Assembly (NCBI GenBank): GCA_963693315.1
Contig: OY856186.1
Location: 90,519,047-90,583,046 of the forward strand
Origin: Diogma glabrata
Lineage: Eukaryota; Arthropoda; Insecta; Diptera; Cylindrotomidae
DNA length: 64,000 bases
Reading direction: 5' to 3'
The position numbers and the translations under genes are program-made. This document shows, piece after piece, positions 12,638-24,419 of the stretch (its first letter is position 1; each line of letters opens with the position of its first letter). The notes under the pieces were generated by a model, which worked only from the letters and a program-made list of their open reading frames with translations, did not search any database and was not told where the DNA came from.

Positions 12638-12775
12638 AATTTTACTATAAACATCTTTACGAAATGTTACGAAATGTTACGAAATGTTAAATGTTGTTAC
12701 TATAAAAATCTTTACGAAACGGCGCCCAACAAGGGACTATAAACATCTTTACGAAACGGCGCCCAACAAGGAAAT
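12638..12775 (+). repeat. Duplicated LTR-junction-like repeat with Lys-type PBS core
   Basis: A ~37-bp unit ending in GGCGCCCAACAAGG occurs twice in tandem (12721-12734 and 12758-12771), preceded by three GAAATGTTAC-like units. GGCGCCCAAC is the core of the tRNA-Lys-type primer binding site used by many insect gypsy/retroviral-like elements. A solo LTR edge or LTR remnant is the likely source. No polymerase gene lies nearby. Confidence 0.45.
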
Positions 12776-13388
12776 AGATTCAATGACCCTGGAATTAAAG
12801 TCTCATTACCTGGTGATATTCGCATTGTGAGCAATATGCATTGCACTCGGATCCCAAAGAAAGCCAATTGTTTCTCTCGTTATCTTTATATCTTAAAACC
12901 TGTTGCTTTTAAGAAAAAATAAAAAAAAATTTAAATTTGAAATTTGTAAAAATTAAAAAATAGAATTATTAAGATATATAATAACTAAAATGTGAACGTG
13001 TAGAATTAAAAATATGCAAAAATATGAATACTTACAAATTATAAATTTGGAATGTTCAAAACAGCCAGCTAATAAAGGAGACACTAAAAAACTAGGTAAG
13101 CAAAATTGGAGTTTTAATTTATACCTATGCCAAATTGTCAACTTCTTTTTTAAAGAAAAATTAAATTATGTTTCGATTTCTTGATTTTTTATTTGCTATT
13201 TTTCTATAAATCCAAACATCATACTTCAATTTTTTATTTTATTTTTTTTTATGTCATTAATTTTCGGTTTTTATTGTAAATTTTTACACACTTTTATTTA
13301 ACTTAAGATTTTTTCATTTCTAATTTAAATATTTTCAAATTGCTGAAATTCTTCTAATTCTTTGGTTTTTAAAATCATAAGGGTTTGT
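12776..13388. other. AT-rich spacer
   Basis: Nothing recognised apart from an uninterrupted frame of about 50 codons at 12772-12921, beginning NRFNDPGIKVSLPGD, that I cannot assign. Confidence 0.3.
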
Positions 13389-13560
13389 GGGTTCGAGGAC
13401 CACGCTGGGTGCCATTTTATTTTAAACTTGATTGCTGCACCCTTGAAAAAATTTAACAAAAACTAAATAATTAAACCCTGATATAACAGTCTTAAAGACC
13501 TAAACACTCCCCCTCTGGAGGTGTCATGTTCGTTATGTTAGAGTAAAATCCTTTATGACA
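13389..13560 (-). mobile_element. LTR/PBS remnant on the minus strand
   Basis: The reverse complement of 13389-13414 begins TGGCACCCAGCGTGG and runs into TCGAACCC. This closely matches the classic tRNA-Lys PBS of gypsy elements, including the T-arm TCGAACCC. The LTR would lie to its right (13415 onward). Either a solo LTR with PBS or a decayed 5' end; no gag or pol is found to the left. Confidence 0.5.
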
Positions 13561-15249
13561 AGGAAGGTTTATTAATTGGTCATAATTTAAAGTGTGTTGC
13601 ACTTGCATAGTTAGCAGGACATCCTTACAAATTCGTACAAAGGCCGACCAGGCACGGCACTGAAAATTTCTATCTAGATAATTTTTGCTATGATATTCTG
13701 CAAATCGTGTTCTTCATATCTCAAACTGCGGATGAAATTTACATGAGGTAGATCGAACACTCTGTCATCATTTAACGAGATAATTGATCAGTTACACCCA
13801 CCATGTCTGGGAGGCAGGTTATTTCGATTAATTGCGAAATTTGGAAGCCGATCAACTCACTTAGCGATACACTTCTTACCTTGGGTCACCAAAGTGGACA
13901 GGTTTAAAAATATCACTTGCATTATGCAAATAAATGGTTCAAAACTTCAAAACAAGAACGGTTAGACTGGATTTAATTCGATTTTATTTATAAATGTAGC
14001 AAATATAATTTATATGTAGATAAATCGATTAAAAAATAGTATATTGTTTAACTATTGCGCACACGTTTTCCAAACAAGAGTGTGTAATGGGCGAGATATT
14101 ACATTTCAGGTGTACTTCCATTTTCCTTCTTCCTTACCTATAGTAATATACTATCGAGATCTTCATATTGAATCAACTTCTTAACCTACTTGTTCATAAG
14201 AACACATTCCTTTAAAATATTTCTTAAATATGAAACAATTCCGAAAACCGTATTAAGTTCTTTGCTATGTTTTACTTTTTTTTTTGTTTAATTATAAAAA
14301 CTAAAAAATAATTAAAAGAAAATATCACGAAATAAATAATTTTGTGCAAAAGATTTTATGCTAACATTTGACAATCTTCTTTTTGGCTCGTGTCATTAGA
14401 ATTTTTTTTTTCAATTGTTTTTTTTTAAAGTTAGACAGTTGGTGGTGGGTAATTGAGTTGACCAGTTGAGAGTTCGTTTGGAATTCTTGGGCAACTAATC
14501 AGTTGGGGTTTGAAAACTGTTGCAACAAGTTGGTTGTATTTGAGGAGTTGGGTGGAGAGTTTTGAACTGTTCAAATCTAATTAAAAGAAATAATAGAATT
14601 TAGTAGTGAAATACCTATAAAATATGAACTGTGGTGTAGAAAATTGTTAAAATCTTGAAAACCAAAGAAATCAAGTTAGCAAAATTGGAAAAAGTTAGTA
14701 GTGAAAACCTAGGAATTGAATTAAAAAAATTGTTAACATTGTATGTATTTAAGTGCACCATGTATGAAAGTGAAATCAAATAAAGTACTTAGAACAAAAA
14801 TCTATCAGTGAACTTCGATTGTGTTTTAATCAAGAAGGTTAAACAGAAAGCCAGTTAATATCAGAACCAACCGTTAGATATTGTTCGGGATAATGAAAAA
14901 GATTGGGTTGTGAGATCTCTGTTTTGTAGGGTATTAATTTAGGGCAGAAAATTCAGAAAAGCCAGTAGTACACCGTCCGCGAGGGGCTACACAGTCAGGA
15001 AAGTTTACTTTTATTATATGATTTTGTTTGGTGTAAAATTTTTTTTCTTCTGTTATTTATGATGTGCTAACGTAGTTTGAAGTTAGGCAGGTTAAGTTAC
15101 GTTGTGGCATGGTGGCTGATCACTCTTGTGAAACTGTGTGGTTATTTAGGCACGCGATGTTTGTTTTTAATTTTATTCTAAATTTCTTGTTAGTGAGGCT
15201 GGTCACCAGAATTCACGCCAGCTCAAACTAGCAGCGGGTGAAATTAGTT
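13561..15249. other. Unassigned AT-rich stretch
   Basis: No gene, RNA gene or clear repeat boundary was found on either strand. GC rises locally near 13600-13900, which could be the body of the LTR whose PBS lies at 13389. Confidence 0.3.
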
Positions 15250-15832
15250 TGTGTGCAGCTGCCCATTTTTCTAGCCATTCTATATGACTGTCTATGATGA
15301 AGTCTTCGCGTGTTTGTCGGTCACTATCATTTTGTGTTGCTATACGCAGAGCCGATACCTCCTTTGCTGCAATATCGGCATCCTACTCGCAATAACATTT
15401 ACAGCCTCATCAGACACCGTAACGAAAAGCACAGCAAATGCGCAACGATGTCAGTCTATATTCCGTTTTGATAGGTCTAACATAAGACAGCGTTTTCACC
15501 GCTGAGGACCATATACGGGTGCCGCATACATCAATATTGATGTGTTAACGCTATCGAGAAGTTTTCTGATTGGTTGTCTATTGCCGCAAATGTTTGAGAT
15601 AAGCCTTGCAAGAGCAGCCCGCACTCATTTGGCTTTGTCACCAGTGTATATCAGGTGGTCTTTGAAGTTGAGTCAGTGGTCTAGAACGACTCCAAGATAC
15701 TTTAAGTGCTGGCCAGATTTTATGTTCTGTCCACCAACCTGGATATCGATACTTTCCTGTTACTCATTAGAACCATTTCCGTTTTGTGATAGGCCAACTC
15801 TAGTCTGGCATTGTTCAGCTATGTGTTAGATC
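15250..15832 (-). pseudogene. R1-like LINE fragment, RT thumb and C-terminal part
   Basis: On the minus strand the sequence reads IAEQCQTRVGL, then LKYLGVVLDHWLNFKDH and LLDSVNTSILMYAAPVYG, then VTVSDEAVNVIASRMPI, with stops and frame changes. This order is typical of the region after the catalytic motif in R1-like LINEs. It continues the protein interrupted at 17085. Confidence 0.75.
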
Positions 15833-17084
15833 CACTTTCCTCCAGTTCCATTTCCTAATTATTAATCCTATCCCACAAGTTTATTTCCAAATCCATATAT
15901 CCAAACTCGTCAAAATGCAGCACCAGCATTTTGACTTTATAACAACTGTTTTGATCAAAATAATTGATTTGATTCATATATTTTGCAATTAATAATTTTT
16001 AATTATATTTGCAAAAATATGTTTCAAATTAGTTTGTTGACTTTAAGACAAGTGTTATGAAAAACGATTATTTAATATAGGTTAAAACATTTATAATTAA
16101 ACTGGTAAATGTTTTGACTAATAATAAAATAATTTGATGATAACACGTGTTATATCCTTTTTTATAGGGATAACTTCTTTACACACCAACGTTATACCAA
16201 AAGTTATACCCTTTTTTCTAGGGTCAGTTACTTTGACTATAAAAACACTTTTTATAAATAAACAGTCTCCTTTTAATTCTGCATTTAATTTTTATTTTTA
16301 ATTAGTAGTATTGAACTTTTTAATTAAACACTTTTGTTTTATTGAAAACTTTTCTTACAATTCTTTTCTATTTCTACTTTATCTTCAATCTCAACTACAA
16401 CATTGATTTCACTCTTTAATTACTTTGACTAAACTTTACCGTATGTTTCTCAGACTATAACTCAAAAAGCATAAATATTAACTAACTTCTGCCGTTCACT
16501 GCCAATTTACTACTCTTTTTTTTAATATTACTAATCGTAGGGGAAATGTTGTAAACCGTTATTTTCCGTTATCAAAAGAAAAACAACCAATTAAAAATTA
16601 ATAAAAACAATTAAACATAATTTGACCTAATTTAGAGGATTTCCCAATATAAAAATTCACAAGTCAAGAAACTAAGTTTGTTCACACTTTTTATTATATT
16701 TATTTTTTAAATATAATAAAAATTGAAACTATGCAATTTTGACTTGTATTAAATTTTTACATTGTGAAATCACAATTTTTAAACCAAATTAAATTTTGAA
16801 ATATCACTAAGTTATACTAATAAGTTCAATAAATTTAGATTAGTTTTAAAAGGTTTACAACACACGCACTTTCTTCTTATTTCCCCAAATAATAAAATAA
16901 ATAAATTAAAATGTTTATGTACTAACACTACCCTCCAATATATAACAATTGACTCCGAATTAGACCGTCAATAAGTGAAGTTTAAATTCAAAGACCTTTT
17001 GATAAACAAATAAAAATAAATTAAAAGTATAGAAGTCAGAATTGTTTGTTTTATTGTTGAGCAAATCCAAATTAGGTTAACCTA
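15833..17084. other. About 1.25-kb AT-rich insertion splitting the R1-like relic
   Basis: The LINE coding sequence stops at one edge and resumes at the other, so this segment appears to have been inserted. It contains no recognisable ORF. A small palindrome (TTAGGTTAACCTAA) lies at its right edge and a hairpin-like GATAACACGTGTTATATCC near 16138. No terminal repeats could be fixed. Confidence 0.45.
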
Positions 17085-17440
17085 ACGGTACAGGGTCCAC
17101 AATACATGCTCTAACGTTGGTTATGGTCTGGTTACAGTAGCTAGTAATTTCCGTGTAGTTCTTGGCTACAACTATTGCAATGTCATCTGCATAGCCGACA
17201 ATCGTTGTTTGTTCCGGCACACGTACTCTGAGAACACCATCATACATCTCCATCGTACATTTGTACTTCTTAGGACCTGCATCGATATCATAGAAAAGAG
17301 TTCTTCCCGTGAAGTAACTAGCTATTATTCGTAGCAGGTAGTCAGGTACGTGCAGTTAATCTAGGATTTGGTTCCAGTTGTCAGAGTTAAAGGCATTTTT
17401 AATATTCAGAGTGACAACAGCACAATATTGTTTTTAATCC
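17085..17440 (-). pseudogene. R1-like LINE fragment, RT catalytic part
   Basis: Minus-strand reading gives TLNIKNAFNSDNWNQIL (motif A region, with Asn where the catalytic Asp is expected), then after frame damage VGYADDIAIVVAKNYTEI (catalytic YADD) and CNQTITNVRACI. The next expected segment is found at 15832 and below, on the same strand. Together they represent one 5'-truncated, decayed element. Confidence 0.8.
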
Positions 17441-17481
17441 TCTAGCAACCATGATTAGAAAAAAAAAATAAAAATAAATAT

Positions 17482-17485
17482 ACTT
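17482..17485. repeat. Target-site duplication, left copy (ACTT)
   Basis: ACTT immediately precedes the 5' LTR and is repeated at 23291-23294 directly after the 3' LTR. Four bases is within the usual range for Ty3/gypsy elements. Confidence 0.65.
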
Positions 17486-18002
17486 TGTGGCGAACTAGCT
17501 TTAATTTTTTTTTAAATTTAAAGTGTTGGTTGCGACTAGCTTTAATATTTTTTGTAAAATGATTATTATTACGCCTAGTCAAGAATTTGACAGATATTAT
17601 TATTGTGAAAGTAACACGTTGTTAAAAATTTCTGGATATAATATATTTCATGTTTTATACTGGACCTTAAAATTTCTATGAAAATATTATTTCTGTAATT
17701 CTATTGGAATTAAGGAAGGAATTATTGTTTATATAATAAGTAAACCTGTAACAGAAACGATGGACTTTATTAAAATACTAAAAATTATATTGGTGTATTT
17801 TTATTTATAATGAAATTGAAAGTAATCGAAATTGTAATTGTAAGTGAGTGAAGGTGCTTGAAAGTAATTGAGTAAAAAGAAGGAATAGATCGAGTACGGA
17901 AATTTATTCCATCATATAGTAAACTTCACCAAAAATCACGTAACTACGAGGAATTATTTTAAGCTACACACCATTACTCAACGCTATACAAACACAACCA
18001 TA
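17486..18002 (+). repeat. 5' LTR (517 bp)
   Basis: Starts TGTGGCGAAC and ends CAACCATA; the same sequence recurs at 22774-23290. The next two bases (AC) are also shared by both copies, so the end could be two bases further right. It supplies promoter and polyadenylation functions by family rule; no specific motif was assigned. Confidence 0.9.
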
Positions 18003-18005
18003 ACC

Positions 18006-18023
18006 TGGTGACCCAAAACGTGA
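18006..18023 (+). promoter_or_regulatory. Primer binding site (tRNA-Trp type)
   Basis: TGGTGACCCAAAACGTGA lies three bases after the 5' LTR. It matches the 3' end complement of tRNA-Trp as used by CsRn1-clade elements, except for a small central mismatch. Confidence 0.7.
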
Positions 18024-18258
18024 TAAAAACACGCAACGTTGGACGTAAGGTACACTTACATTAAATAATTTTAATTTTAGTGTGTAAAGTTTATTTTTTG
18101 TAAAAAATTTTCAAGGGAAAAATTATTTTCCGATAAAATTTAAATTTTATATATTTAATATTTTTTTTCAATAATTTAATATTTTTTTGTTGTTAAAACC
18201 ATCACGATAGTTAATTTTTAATAAAAATTCGAAGTAAATTTAAATAATAATAATAATT

Positions 18259-19254
18259 ATGGGGAACCCGGATCCTCCTAATCCAGTGGACTCCACGCCC
18301 AAAACTTATTCACAACACGAGGTAGATCTCATGTTGGCTAACGCGTTAGCAGCAGCTAACAATAAAACTAATTATAATACAACCGATGATCAAACTCCTT
18401 GTGGCAGCAATGTTACACCTCCTCTAATGCAATGCGACTCCGACATTGGTGCCGTGGGTTTCACACCTACACCTTTCTGGCATCACCAACCTGAATTGTG
18501 GTTTGCTACTTTAGAGTCTCAATTCACTCGAGCCCACAATCAGATGTATAGGTACAGAACCGTATGTCGCGCAATGACACCTGAGCTAGCATTCCTGGTC
18601 AGCGATATTATCGCCAACCCAGATCCCGATCATCCTTACGATAATTTTAAACGGACAGTTCTCTCTAGACTTGGAAAGTCTGATACCGAACGTATCCGCA
18701 CTGTTCTTCGCGGGATGGACCTAGGGGATAGACGTCCATCTGAATTGCTTCGTGCTATGCGAGCTGAAGCAAAGACAAATTTCTCAGACGAACTACTTAG
18801 GGTTATCTGGAGCGAAAAGCTTCCTCCACACGTCCGCACATCCATCGCAGCAAGCGATGATACGCTTGATACTCAAGCACACATAGCAGATGCAGTTTTC
18901 AACGCTCTGATTTCTACTCCCATTTTCCAAATTGCAAAATCTTCGCAAAACTACAATTCTTCGGCTACCCCTGCCAACAATGAAATGGCATTGTTACAAC
19001 AACAACTTCAAAAGATGGAACTTCAAATTTCTGCTTTAAGCAGCCAAGTTTCTAATCAAAACAGATCCAGATCTCGAACTCCTTACCAAAAACATGATCG
19101 TCGACCCCGGTCACGATCAACTTCACGTGCTCCACAGTTTTTCGATGGAATCTGTTATTACCACCACAAATTCGGTAACCTCGCTCGGAAGTGCCATCCA
19201 AATTGCGCAAAGTACGCTACTTTTTCTTCAATTCCAGTTCCAAAAAACGCATAG
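18259..19254 (+). CDS. gag: Gypsy Gag, 331 aa
   Basis: Gag forms the retrotransposon's intracellular particle and packages its RNA. The start is the first ATG after the PBS (18259), preceded by AAT repeats. A capsid-like helical region spans about residues 70-215 ([30 protein letters not shown]). A Gln-rich coiled segment (about 238-262) follows, then an Arg/Ser-rich basic stretch (268-290). The zinc motif at about 296-313 is C-x2-H-x9-C-x3-C (CYYHHKFG...ARKCHPNC), the unusual form of this gypsy subgroup rather than a CCHC knuckle. The ORF overlaps pol, which is in the -1 frame; the overlap holds a predicted slippery site six bases before the stop. Confidence 0.92.
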   Translation: MGNPDPPNPVDSTPKTYSQHEVDLMLANALAAANNKTNYNTTDDQTPCGSNVTPPLMQCDSDIGAVGFTPTPFWHHQPELWFATLESQFTRAHNQMYRYRTVCRAMTPELAFLVSDIIANPDPDHPYDNFKRTVLSRLGKSDTERIRTVLRGMDLGDRRPSELLRAMRAEAKTNFSDELLRVIWSEKLPPHVRTSIAASDDTLDTQAHIADAVFNALISTPIFQIAKSSQNYNSSATPANNEMALLQQQLQKMELQISALSSQVSNQNRSRSRTPYQKHDRRPRSRSTSRAPQFFDGICYYHHKFGNLARKCHPNCAKYATFSSIPVPKNA

Positions 19255-22200
19255 GCTCACCACACTTAGCGGAATGTGGTGATAGCCGAAATCACTATCG
19301 ATTAATGGTTTATGATTCCATTAATCAAATTTATTTTCTAATCGACACTGGAGCCGAAGTGTCAGTCCTTCCAGCTACTTCCGCCCAGAAACTCAATATG
19401 ACATCTCACCTTACCTTAGTTGCAGCGAATTCTACGACTGTGTCAACCTACGGAAATAAGTCATTGACATTAACTTTAGGACTTCGACGTTCATTCGTCC
19501 ACAATTTTATAATTGCCAATGTTACTGTTCCGATAATTGGAGCTGACTTTCTCAATAAATATGGCATACTGGTCGATATTAAACAGAGACGTATTATCGA
19601 CCCTTTATCTGACATTTTCACGCCGGCAGGAACTGCCCCAATTTCCACTCCTTCTCTATCTGTTCTCGTTAACGATCAATTTCCTCGCGAAATTAGCGAA
19701 CTTCTACTCGAGTTCAACGACTTAACATTTGACTCGGGTCTTCCTTCAGCGGTGAAACACGATGTGACACACGCCATTATTACTGCTGGACCTCCAGTCT
19801 GTTGCAAAACTCGCAGACTTGCAGCTGACAAACTCAAAGCTGCCAAAACTGAGTTTGACCTTATGCTTCAGCAAGGTATATGCAGACCTTCTAGTAGTCA
19901 ATGGTCCAGTCCCTTACACTTAGTCGAAAAGAAAACAGGTGGTTTTCGTGTTTGCGGGGATTACCGTGGCTTAAATAAAGTCACAGTTCCCGACAAATAC
20001 AACATTCCCTTTCTTCAGGATTTTTCGCAACAACTTAACGGTTGCAACATTTTTTCGACTATCGACTTAGTGAGAGCTTACCACCAAATACCAATTGAGC
20101 CGTCTGACATTCCTAAGACAGCTATTTCTACTCCATTCGGACTATTCGAGTTCACACGAATGGGATTCGGTTTACGAAACGCTGGTCAAACGTTTCAGCG
20201 ACATATGCACAAAGTTTTACGTGGTGTAGAATTCTGTTTCGTCTATTTAGACGATCTTTTAGTCGCATCTAAGTCTTATGCCGAACACATAGGACATCTT
20301 AAAATCATCTTTCAAAAACTGCAAGATGCAGGTATGATCATCAACCTTGATAAGTGTAATTTCGCACAAAAAGAAATCAATTTCTTAGGTCATACCATTA
20401 ACTCACTAGGGATTAGACCAACCCGAGAAAGAGTTAACGTGATTTCCGATTTTCCTACTCCTCAAATGGTCAAAGATCTTCGTCGATTTCTGGGAATGAT
20501 TAATTTTTATCGTCGTTTCATTCCACACGCCGCAGGTGACCAAGCCATTTTAAACGATTTTTTAAAAGGTTCTAAAAAGAACGACAAACGACCTATTAAC
20601 TGGTCGGAATCTTCACTTCTTGCTTTTGCAAACTGCAAAACACAACTCAGCGACGCAACCATGCTCGCACATCCTTCTCTCGAGGCACAACTCGCTATAA
20701 TGGTCGATGCTTCCGACACAGCAGTTGGTGCAGTCGTTCAACAACTGGTCACTGATTCATGGCAACCTCTTAGTTTCTTTTCAGTAAGGTTAACTGAAAC
20801 CCAAAGACGCTACAGCGCCTATGACCGTGAACTTCTGGCTGCTTATTTGGCCATCAAACACTTCCGTTACCTTCTTGAAGGGCGCAATTTTATCCTGTTC
20901 ACGGATCATAAACCTCTTATTTATGCTTTGTCCCAGAACCCAGACAAAGCTAGTCCTAGACAGTTTCGTCATCTGGATTTTATCAGCCAGTTTACCACTG
21001 ATATACGACATGTTTCTGGAGTTGACAATGTTGTTGCTGACGCTTTGTCACGCATTGATCAGCTTCAGTTACCTGAGAGCATTGATTACTCGGCAATCGC
21101 CGATGCTCAAATGACAGATTCAGAGTTTAAGGAGTTACTTTCGGAATACAGCACGACGCTTAAATTCCAACAGTTTCCCCTATCCTTTGGCTCTGACAAA
21201 TTCATTCATTGCGACGTTTCTATGGGGAAACAACGTCCATTTATACCGAAACAGTTTCGTCAACAAGTTTTCATGCAAATGCATAACATTTCCCATCCTG
21301 GTATCAAAGCTACTACTAAATTACTGACTGACGCCGTGGTCTGGCCGTCAATAAAAACAGATGTCCGGGAAATGACCCGAAACTGTTTACAGTGTCAGAA
21401 ATCAAAAATTTCACGACACACTCGATCTCCTCTTTCTAATTATACTTTAACTTCGGAACGATTTTCCGAAGTTCATTTAGATATTATTGGACCGATGCCT
21501 TCTTCCGAAGGACAACGGTATTGTGTAACTCTGATCGACAGATACACACGTTGGCCCGAAGCAATTCCGATACCAGAAATTACGGCTGCAACCGTAGCCA
21601 CTGCTGTCTATTCTGGATGGATATCTCGCTTTGGTGTGCCTAATTTCATTGTGACCGACCAAGGGTCACAATTTGAATCGCAACTTTTTTCAGAACTTTC
21701 AAAGCTGTTAGGTTTCGACCATAGACGAACCACAGCTTATAATCCCAAATGTAATGGCATGATCGAACGCTTTCATCGAACTCTGAAAGCGGCCATAATG
21801 TGTCACAATCGACCAGATTGGACACGTACTATCCCGACTATTCTCCTTGGACTTCGCACATCTTTTCGGGAAGATTTTGAATCCTCCTCCGCAGAATTAG
21901 TGTATGGAACTACCTTACGCTTACCGGGACATTTCTTATCGGAACAATCGACATTGGTTCCACAGTCGGATTTTGTAACCAACCTTAAACTACATTTTAA
22001 CAATCTCCGACCAGTTTCTTCATCTCGTCATTCTACAAATAACGTTTTTGTCTTTAATGATTTAAAAACGTGTTCACACGTTTTCCTTAGGGTAGACACG
22101 GTCCGTAGGTCACTACAACAACCCTATGACGGACCTTTTCTTGTCATCGATCGAAATGACAAAACTTTCACTATCGATATTAAAGGTAGAACGACCAAAG

Positions 22201-22517
22201 TTAGTATCGACAGACTTAAACCCAGTTATCAATATAACACCAAGTCTGACGAACCACTAACAGTTCACGAACCTTTAATACATAGTTCTCCTCAGCACTC
22301 TCCTCCGACTTCTGTTTCGACTTCTACGAAGCAGAGTCACGACTCTAACTCCGATCACATTTCGATCCCAGTTTCAGATCCTTCGAAACCAGATCAAAAT
22401 TCTATGGCTGACCCCGTGATCAAAACAAAAAAGACAGTGCACTTCAATTTACAGCCACAAACTTTCACTACCAGATCTGGAAGGACCACGCGTCCACCAT
22501 CTAAATTTTTGAGCTAA
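19191..22517 (+). CDS. pol: Gypsy Pol polyprotein (protease, RT, RNase H, integrase)
   Basis: The polyprotein is probably made as a Gag-Pol fusion by -1 frameshifting; the ATG at 19191 is likely not used. Domains by residue of this frame: aspartic protease at about 48-62 ([12 protein letters not shown]); reverse transcriptase with [27 protein letters not shown], and YLDD at 352-355; RNase H beginning [15 protein letters not shown] near 503, with [11 protein letters not shown] and VADALSRI; integrase zinc domain [15 protein letters not shown]...CLQCQ (about 695-740). The integrase core follows with HLDIIGP (Asp), VTDQGSQFE (Asp, about 820) and [10 protein letters not shown] (Glu, about 857). 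All catalytic residues seen are present. A Ser/Thr-rich tail follows the integrase. The stop is at 22515-22517, about 250 bases before the 3' LTR. Confidence 0.95.
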   Translation: MPSKLRKVRYFFFNSSSKKRIGSPHLAECGDSRNHYRLMVYDSINQIYFLIDTGAEVSVLPATSAQKLNMTSHLTLVAANSTTVSTYGNKSLTLTLGLRRSFVHNFIIANVTVPIIGADFLNKYGILVDIKQRRIIDPLSDIFTPAGTAPISTPSLSVLVNDQFPREISELLLEFNDLTFDSGLPSAVKHDVTHAIITAGPPVCCKTRRLAADKLKAAKTEFDLMLQQGICRPSSSQWSSPLHLVEKKTGGFRVCGDYRGLNKVTVPDKYNIPFLQDFSQQLNGCNIFSTIDLVRAYHQIPIEPSDIPKTAISTPFGLFEFTRMGFGLRNAGQTFQRHMHKVLRGVEFCFVYLDDLLVASKSYAEHIGHLKIIFQKLQDAGMIINLDKCNFAQKEINFLGHTINSLGIRPTRERVNVISDFPTPQMVKDLRRFLGMINFYRRFIPHAAGDQAILNDFLKGSKKNDKRPINWSESSLLAFANCKTQLSDATMLAHPSLEAQLAIMVDASDTAVGAVVQQLVTDSWQPLSFFSVRLTETQRRYSAYDRELLAAYLAIKHFRYLLEGRNFILFTDHKPLIYALSQNPDKASPRQFRHLDFISQFTTDIRHVSGVDNVVADALSRIDQLQLPESIDYSAIADAQMTDSEFKELLSEYSTTLKFQQFPLSFGSDKFIHCDVSMGKQRPFIPKQFRQQVFMQMHNISHPGIKATTKLLTDAVVWPSIKTDVREMTRNCLQCQKSKISRHTRSPLSNYTLTSERFSEVHLDIIGPMPSSEGQRYCVTLIDRYTRWPEAIPIPEITAATVATAVYSGWISRFGVPNFIVTDQGSQFESQLFSELSKLLGFDHRRTTAYNPKCNGMIERFHRTLKAAIMCHNRPDWTRTIPTILLGLRTSFREDFESSSAELVYGTTLRLPGHFLSEQSTLVPQSDFVTNLKLHFNNLRPVSSSRHSTNNVFVFNDLKTCSHVFLRVDTVRRSLQQPYDGPFLVIDRNDKTFTIDIKGRTTKVSIDRLKPSYQYNTKSDEPLTVHEPLIHSSPQHSPPTSVSTSTKQSHDSNSDHISIPVSDPSKPDQNSMADPVIKTKKTVHFNLQPQTFTTRSGRTTRPPSKFLS
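19242..19248 (+). promoter_or_regulatory. Predicted -1 ribosomal frameshift heptamer
   Basis: A AAA AAC lies in the Gag frame as the third base of CCA followed by codons AAA and AAC, the classic X XXY YYZ arrangement. Gag ends two codons later (GCA TAG). Slipping back one base continues into the Pol frame as Lys-Lys-Arg-Ile-Gly. Confidence 0.8.
19254..19287 (+). promoter_or_regulatory. Stem-loop downstream of the slippery site
   Basis: GGCTCACCACA (19254-19264) pairs with TGTGGTG (19275-19281) plus AGCC (19284-19287), leaving a two-base AT bulge and a ten-base loop. The stem starts five bases after the heptamer, the usual spacing for a -1 frameshift stimulator. Confidence 0.75.
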
Positions 22518-22762
22518 ACTTATTTGGCGACAAGCAATATAAAAAACATTATTCAAACTAATGGATGTTTTAACTAATGGATTATTATTGTTATTCTTAT
22601 TGTTATTAATTATTGTTAACTATTTTTGAAAATTAGATATTAAAGATATTTTATAAAATAAACATAAAAAAATATTTGTAAGTTTATGAATAATCATTAT
22701 TAATAGTTCGTCAACTTTTGTAAACATAACCTTACGTGATATTGATTGACAATATCACTGAT

Positions 22763-22773
22763 AAGGGGGTGTA
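22763..22773 (+). promoter_or_regulatory. Polypurine tract before the 3' LTR
   Basis: AAGGGGG followed by TGTA lies immediately upstream of the 3' LTR and is the expected primer region for plus-strand synthesis. Confidence 0.6.
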
Positions 22774-23290
22774 TGTGGCGAACTAGCTTTAATTTTTTTT
22801 TAAATTTAAAGTGTTGGTTGCGACTAGCTTTAATATTTTTTGTAAAATGATTATTATTACGCCTAGTCAAGAATTTGACAGATATTATTATTGTGAAAGT
22901 AACACGTTGTTAAAAATTTCTGGATATAATATATTTCATGTTTTATACTGGACCTTAAAATTTCTATGAAAATATTATTTCTGTAATTCTATTGGAATTA
23001 AGGAAGGAATTATTGTTTATATAATAAGTAAACCTGTAACAGAAACGATGGACTTTATTAAAATACTAAAAATTATATTGGTGTATTTTTATTTATAATG
23101 AAATTGAAAGTAATCGAAATTGTAATTGTAAGTGAGTGAAGGTGCTTGAAAGTAATTGAGTAAAAAGAAGGAATAGATCGAGTACGGAAATTTATTCCAT
23201 CATATAGTAAACTTCACCAAAAATCACGTAACTACGAGGAATTATTTTAAGCTACACACCATTACTCAACGCTATACAAACACAACCATA
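22774..23290 (+). repeat. 3' LTR (517 bp)
   Basis: Same length and, as far as I can compare by eye, same sequence as the 5' LTR. It is followed by the right copy of the ACTT duplication (23291-23294). Confidence 0.9.
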
Positions 23291-23294
23291 ACTT

Positions 23295-24400
23295 CTGGAA
23301 ATCTAGCAACTCATACGGTAACTATAAAGTTCAGCAATTTGAAAAACTGTGATTAATTTTGCAATTAATTTTTCAATTTGTAACGATTTTACTCATATAG
23401 CAGCAATTAAATTCCAAATTACTCGGAAAGACCATCTGAATATTGTTGTTGTAACTAAGTCAAAAATGCGAATAACCTAGAAACCATATATAAACCTTCA
23501 AACCATTGGTCTAGTTCTGTAGCGTTAAAGGGATAAACCTGTGCTAATTCACCAAAATGTTTTTTTCTGAACTCTTCGCCGTTTGTTTGCAAATTGACAG
23601 GTTATGCTTCACTTTTAGAATATATTGGTCGATTCTTACACGATGTTTTTTAATTCGTTTCTTAATTTTGTTATTTCATGTAATGATAACCAGCTTGCAA
23701 CTTGACCAATATGCATATTTTTATAAAAAAAATTTCATGAAATTGATATAGCCATTCTTGAGCAATTTAATTTCAAAATTACATCGGATTGGCCAAATTT
23801 TCATTTTTCATGCATGTTGATTGTTGGGGTTCCCTCTATGCTCAAACTATGGATTTTAAAAAAATTCTAAAAGAAGTGTTTTTTTTTATTTATTCCATAC
23901 TACTTAATATGCCAAGTTTCAGGAAAATCTAAAATGGTAAAGTTCAAATTTCAACTTGTTACTTGTGTAGATCACATTTTTCATCTATAAATTATATCCA
24001 TACAAATAATTCCATTTTGCTGTTTGTCCCATATTTTCTGACGCAATATAGCGTCTAATAAAATGATCAAAGTCATGGAAAGAAGCTGCACACCACAATA
24101 AAGATTGTATAGATTAAGGATTATTCACATTGCAATAACCAAGTCAATCGATTAACTACTTTTCTGTTACTTTGTTTTTGTAACGTTTATTGGCCGAGCT
24201 ACTACTATTTGGTTCGATCACTAGATAAGGAAATCAATGGATTTTGTACGTTATAATATTTTATTCGGTTAAGATTTTATCTTCTTATAAATATACGGTG
24301 TAGCTATACATTTTTTGCAAACAATTTAAATAACTTTTATACTGACCCTCAAGCATACATTGGTCTGCATATATATTGTTTAAACGAAATATCAATTAAG
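23295..24400. other. Intergenic; includes a copy of the palindrome-family repeat
   Basis: No gene found. About 23690-24010 closely resembles both outer arms of the palindrome at 34300-35780: shared phrases include TTGAGCAATTTAATTTCAAA, TTTTCATTTTTCATGCATGT and CCAAGTTTCAGGAAAATC. It is therefore a dispersed repeat rather than unique DNA. Confidence 0.6.
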
Positions 24401-24419
24401 GTTGCTTTGGAGGTTGATA

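Larger units (their letters stand above)
17486..23290 (+). mobile_element. Complete Ty3/gypsy LTR retrotransposon (CsRn1-like)
   Basis: A full element in order: 5' LTR, PBS, gag, pol, purine tract, 3' LTR. Both LTRs are 517 bp and, by eye, I found no difference between them, implying very recent insertion. The Trp-type PBS and a C-x2-H-type Gag zinc motif point to the CsRn1 clade; that clade call rests on my knowledge of those features. No env gene is present. Both ORFs are open, so it may be autonomous and active. It has clearly higher GC than the surrounding sequence within its ORFs. Confidence 0.95.

Noticed and set aside
13389..13414. tRNA gene because of GGTTCGA
   Set aside because: No acceptor, D or anticodon arms can be formed; the inverse is a good primer binding site instead.
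20507..22003. Minus-strand frames within the gypsy pol
   Set aside because: Shadows of the real pol ORF; no domains.
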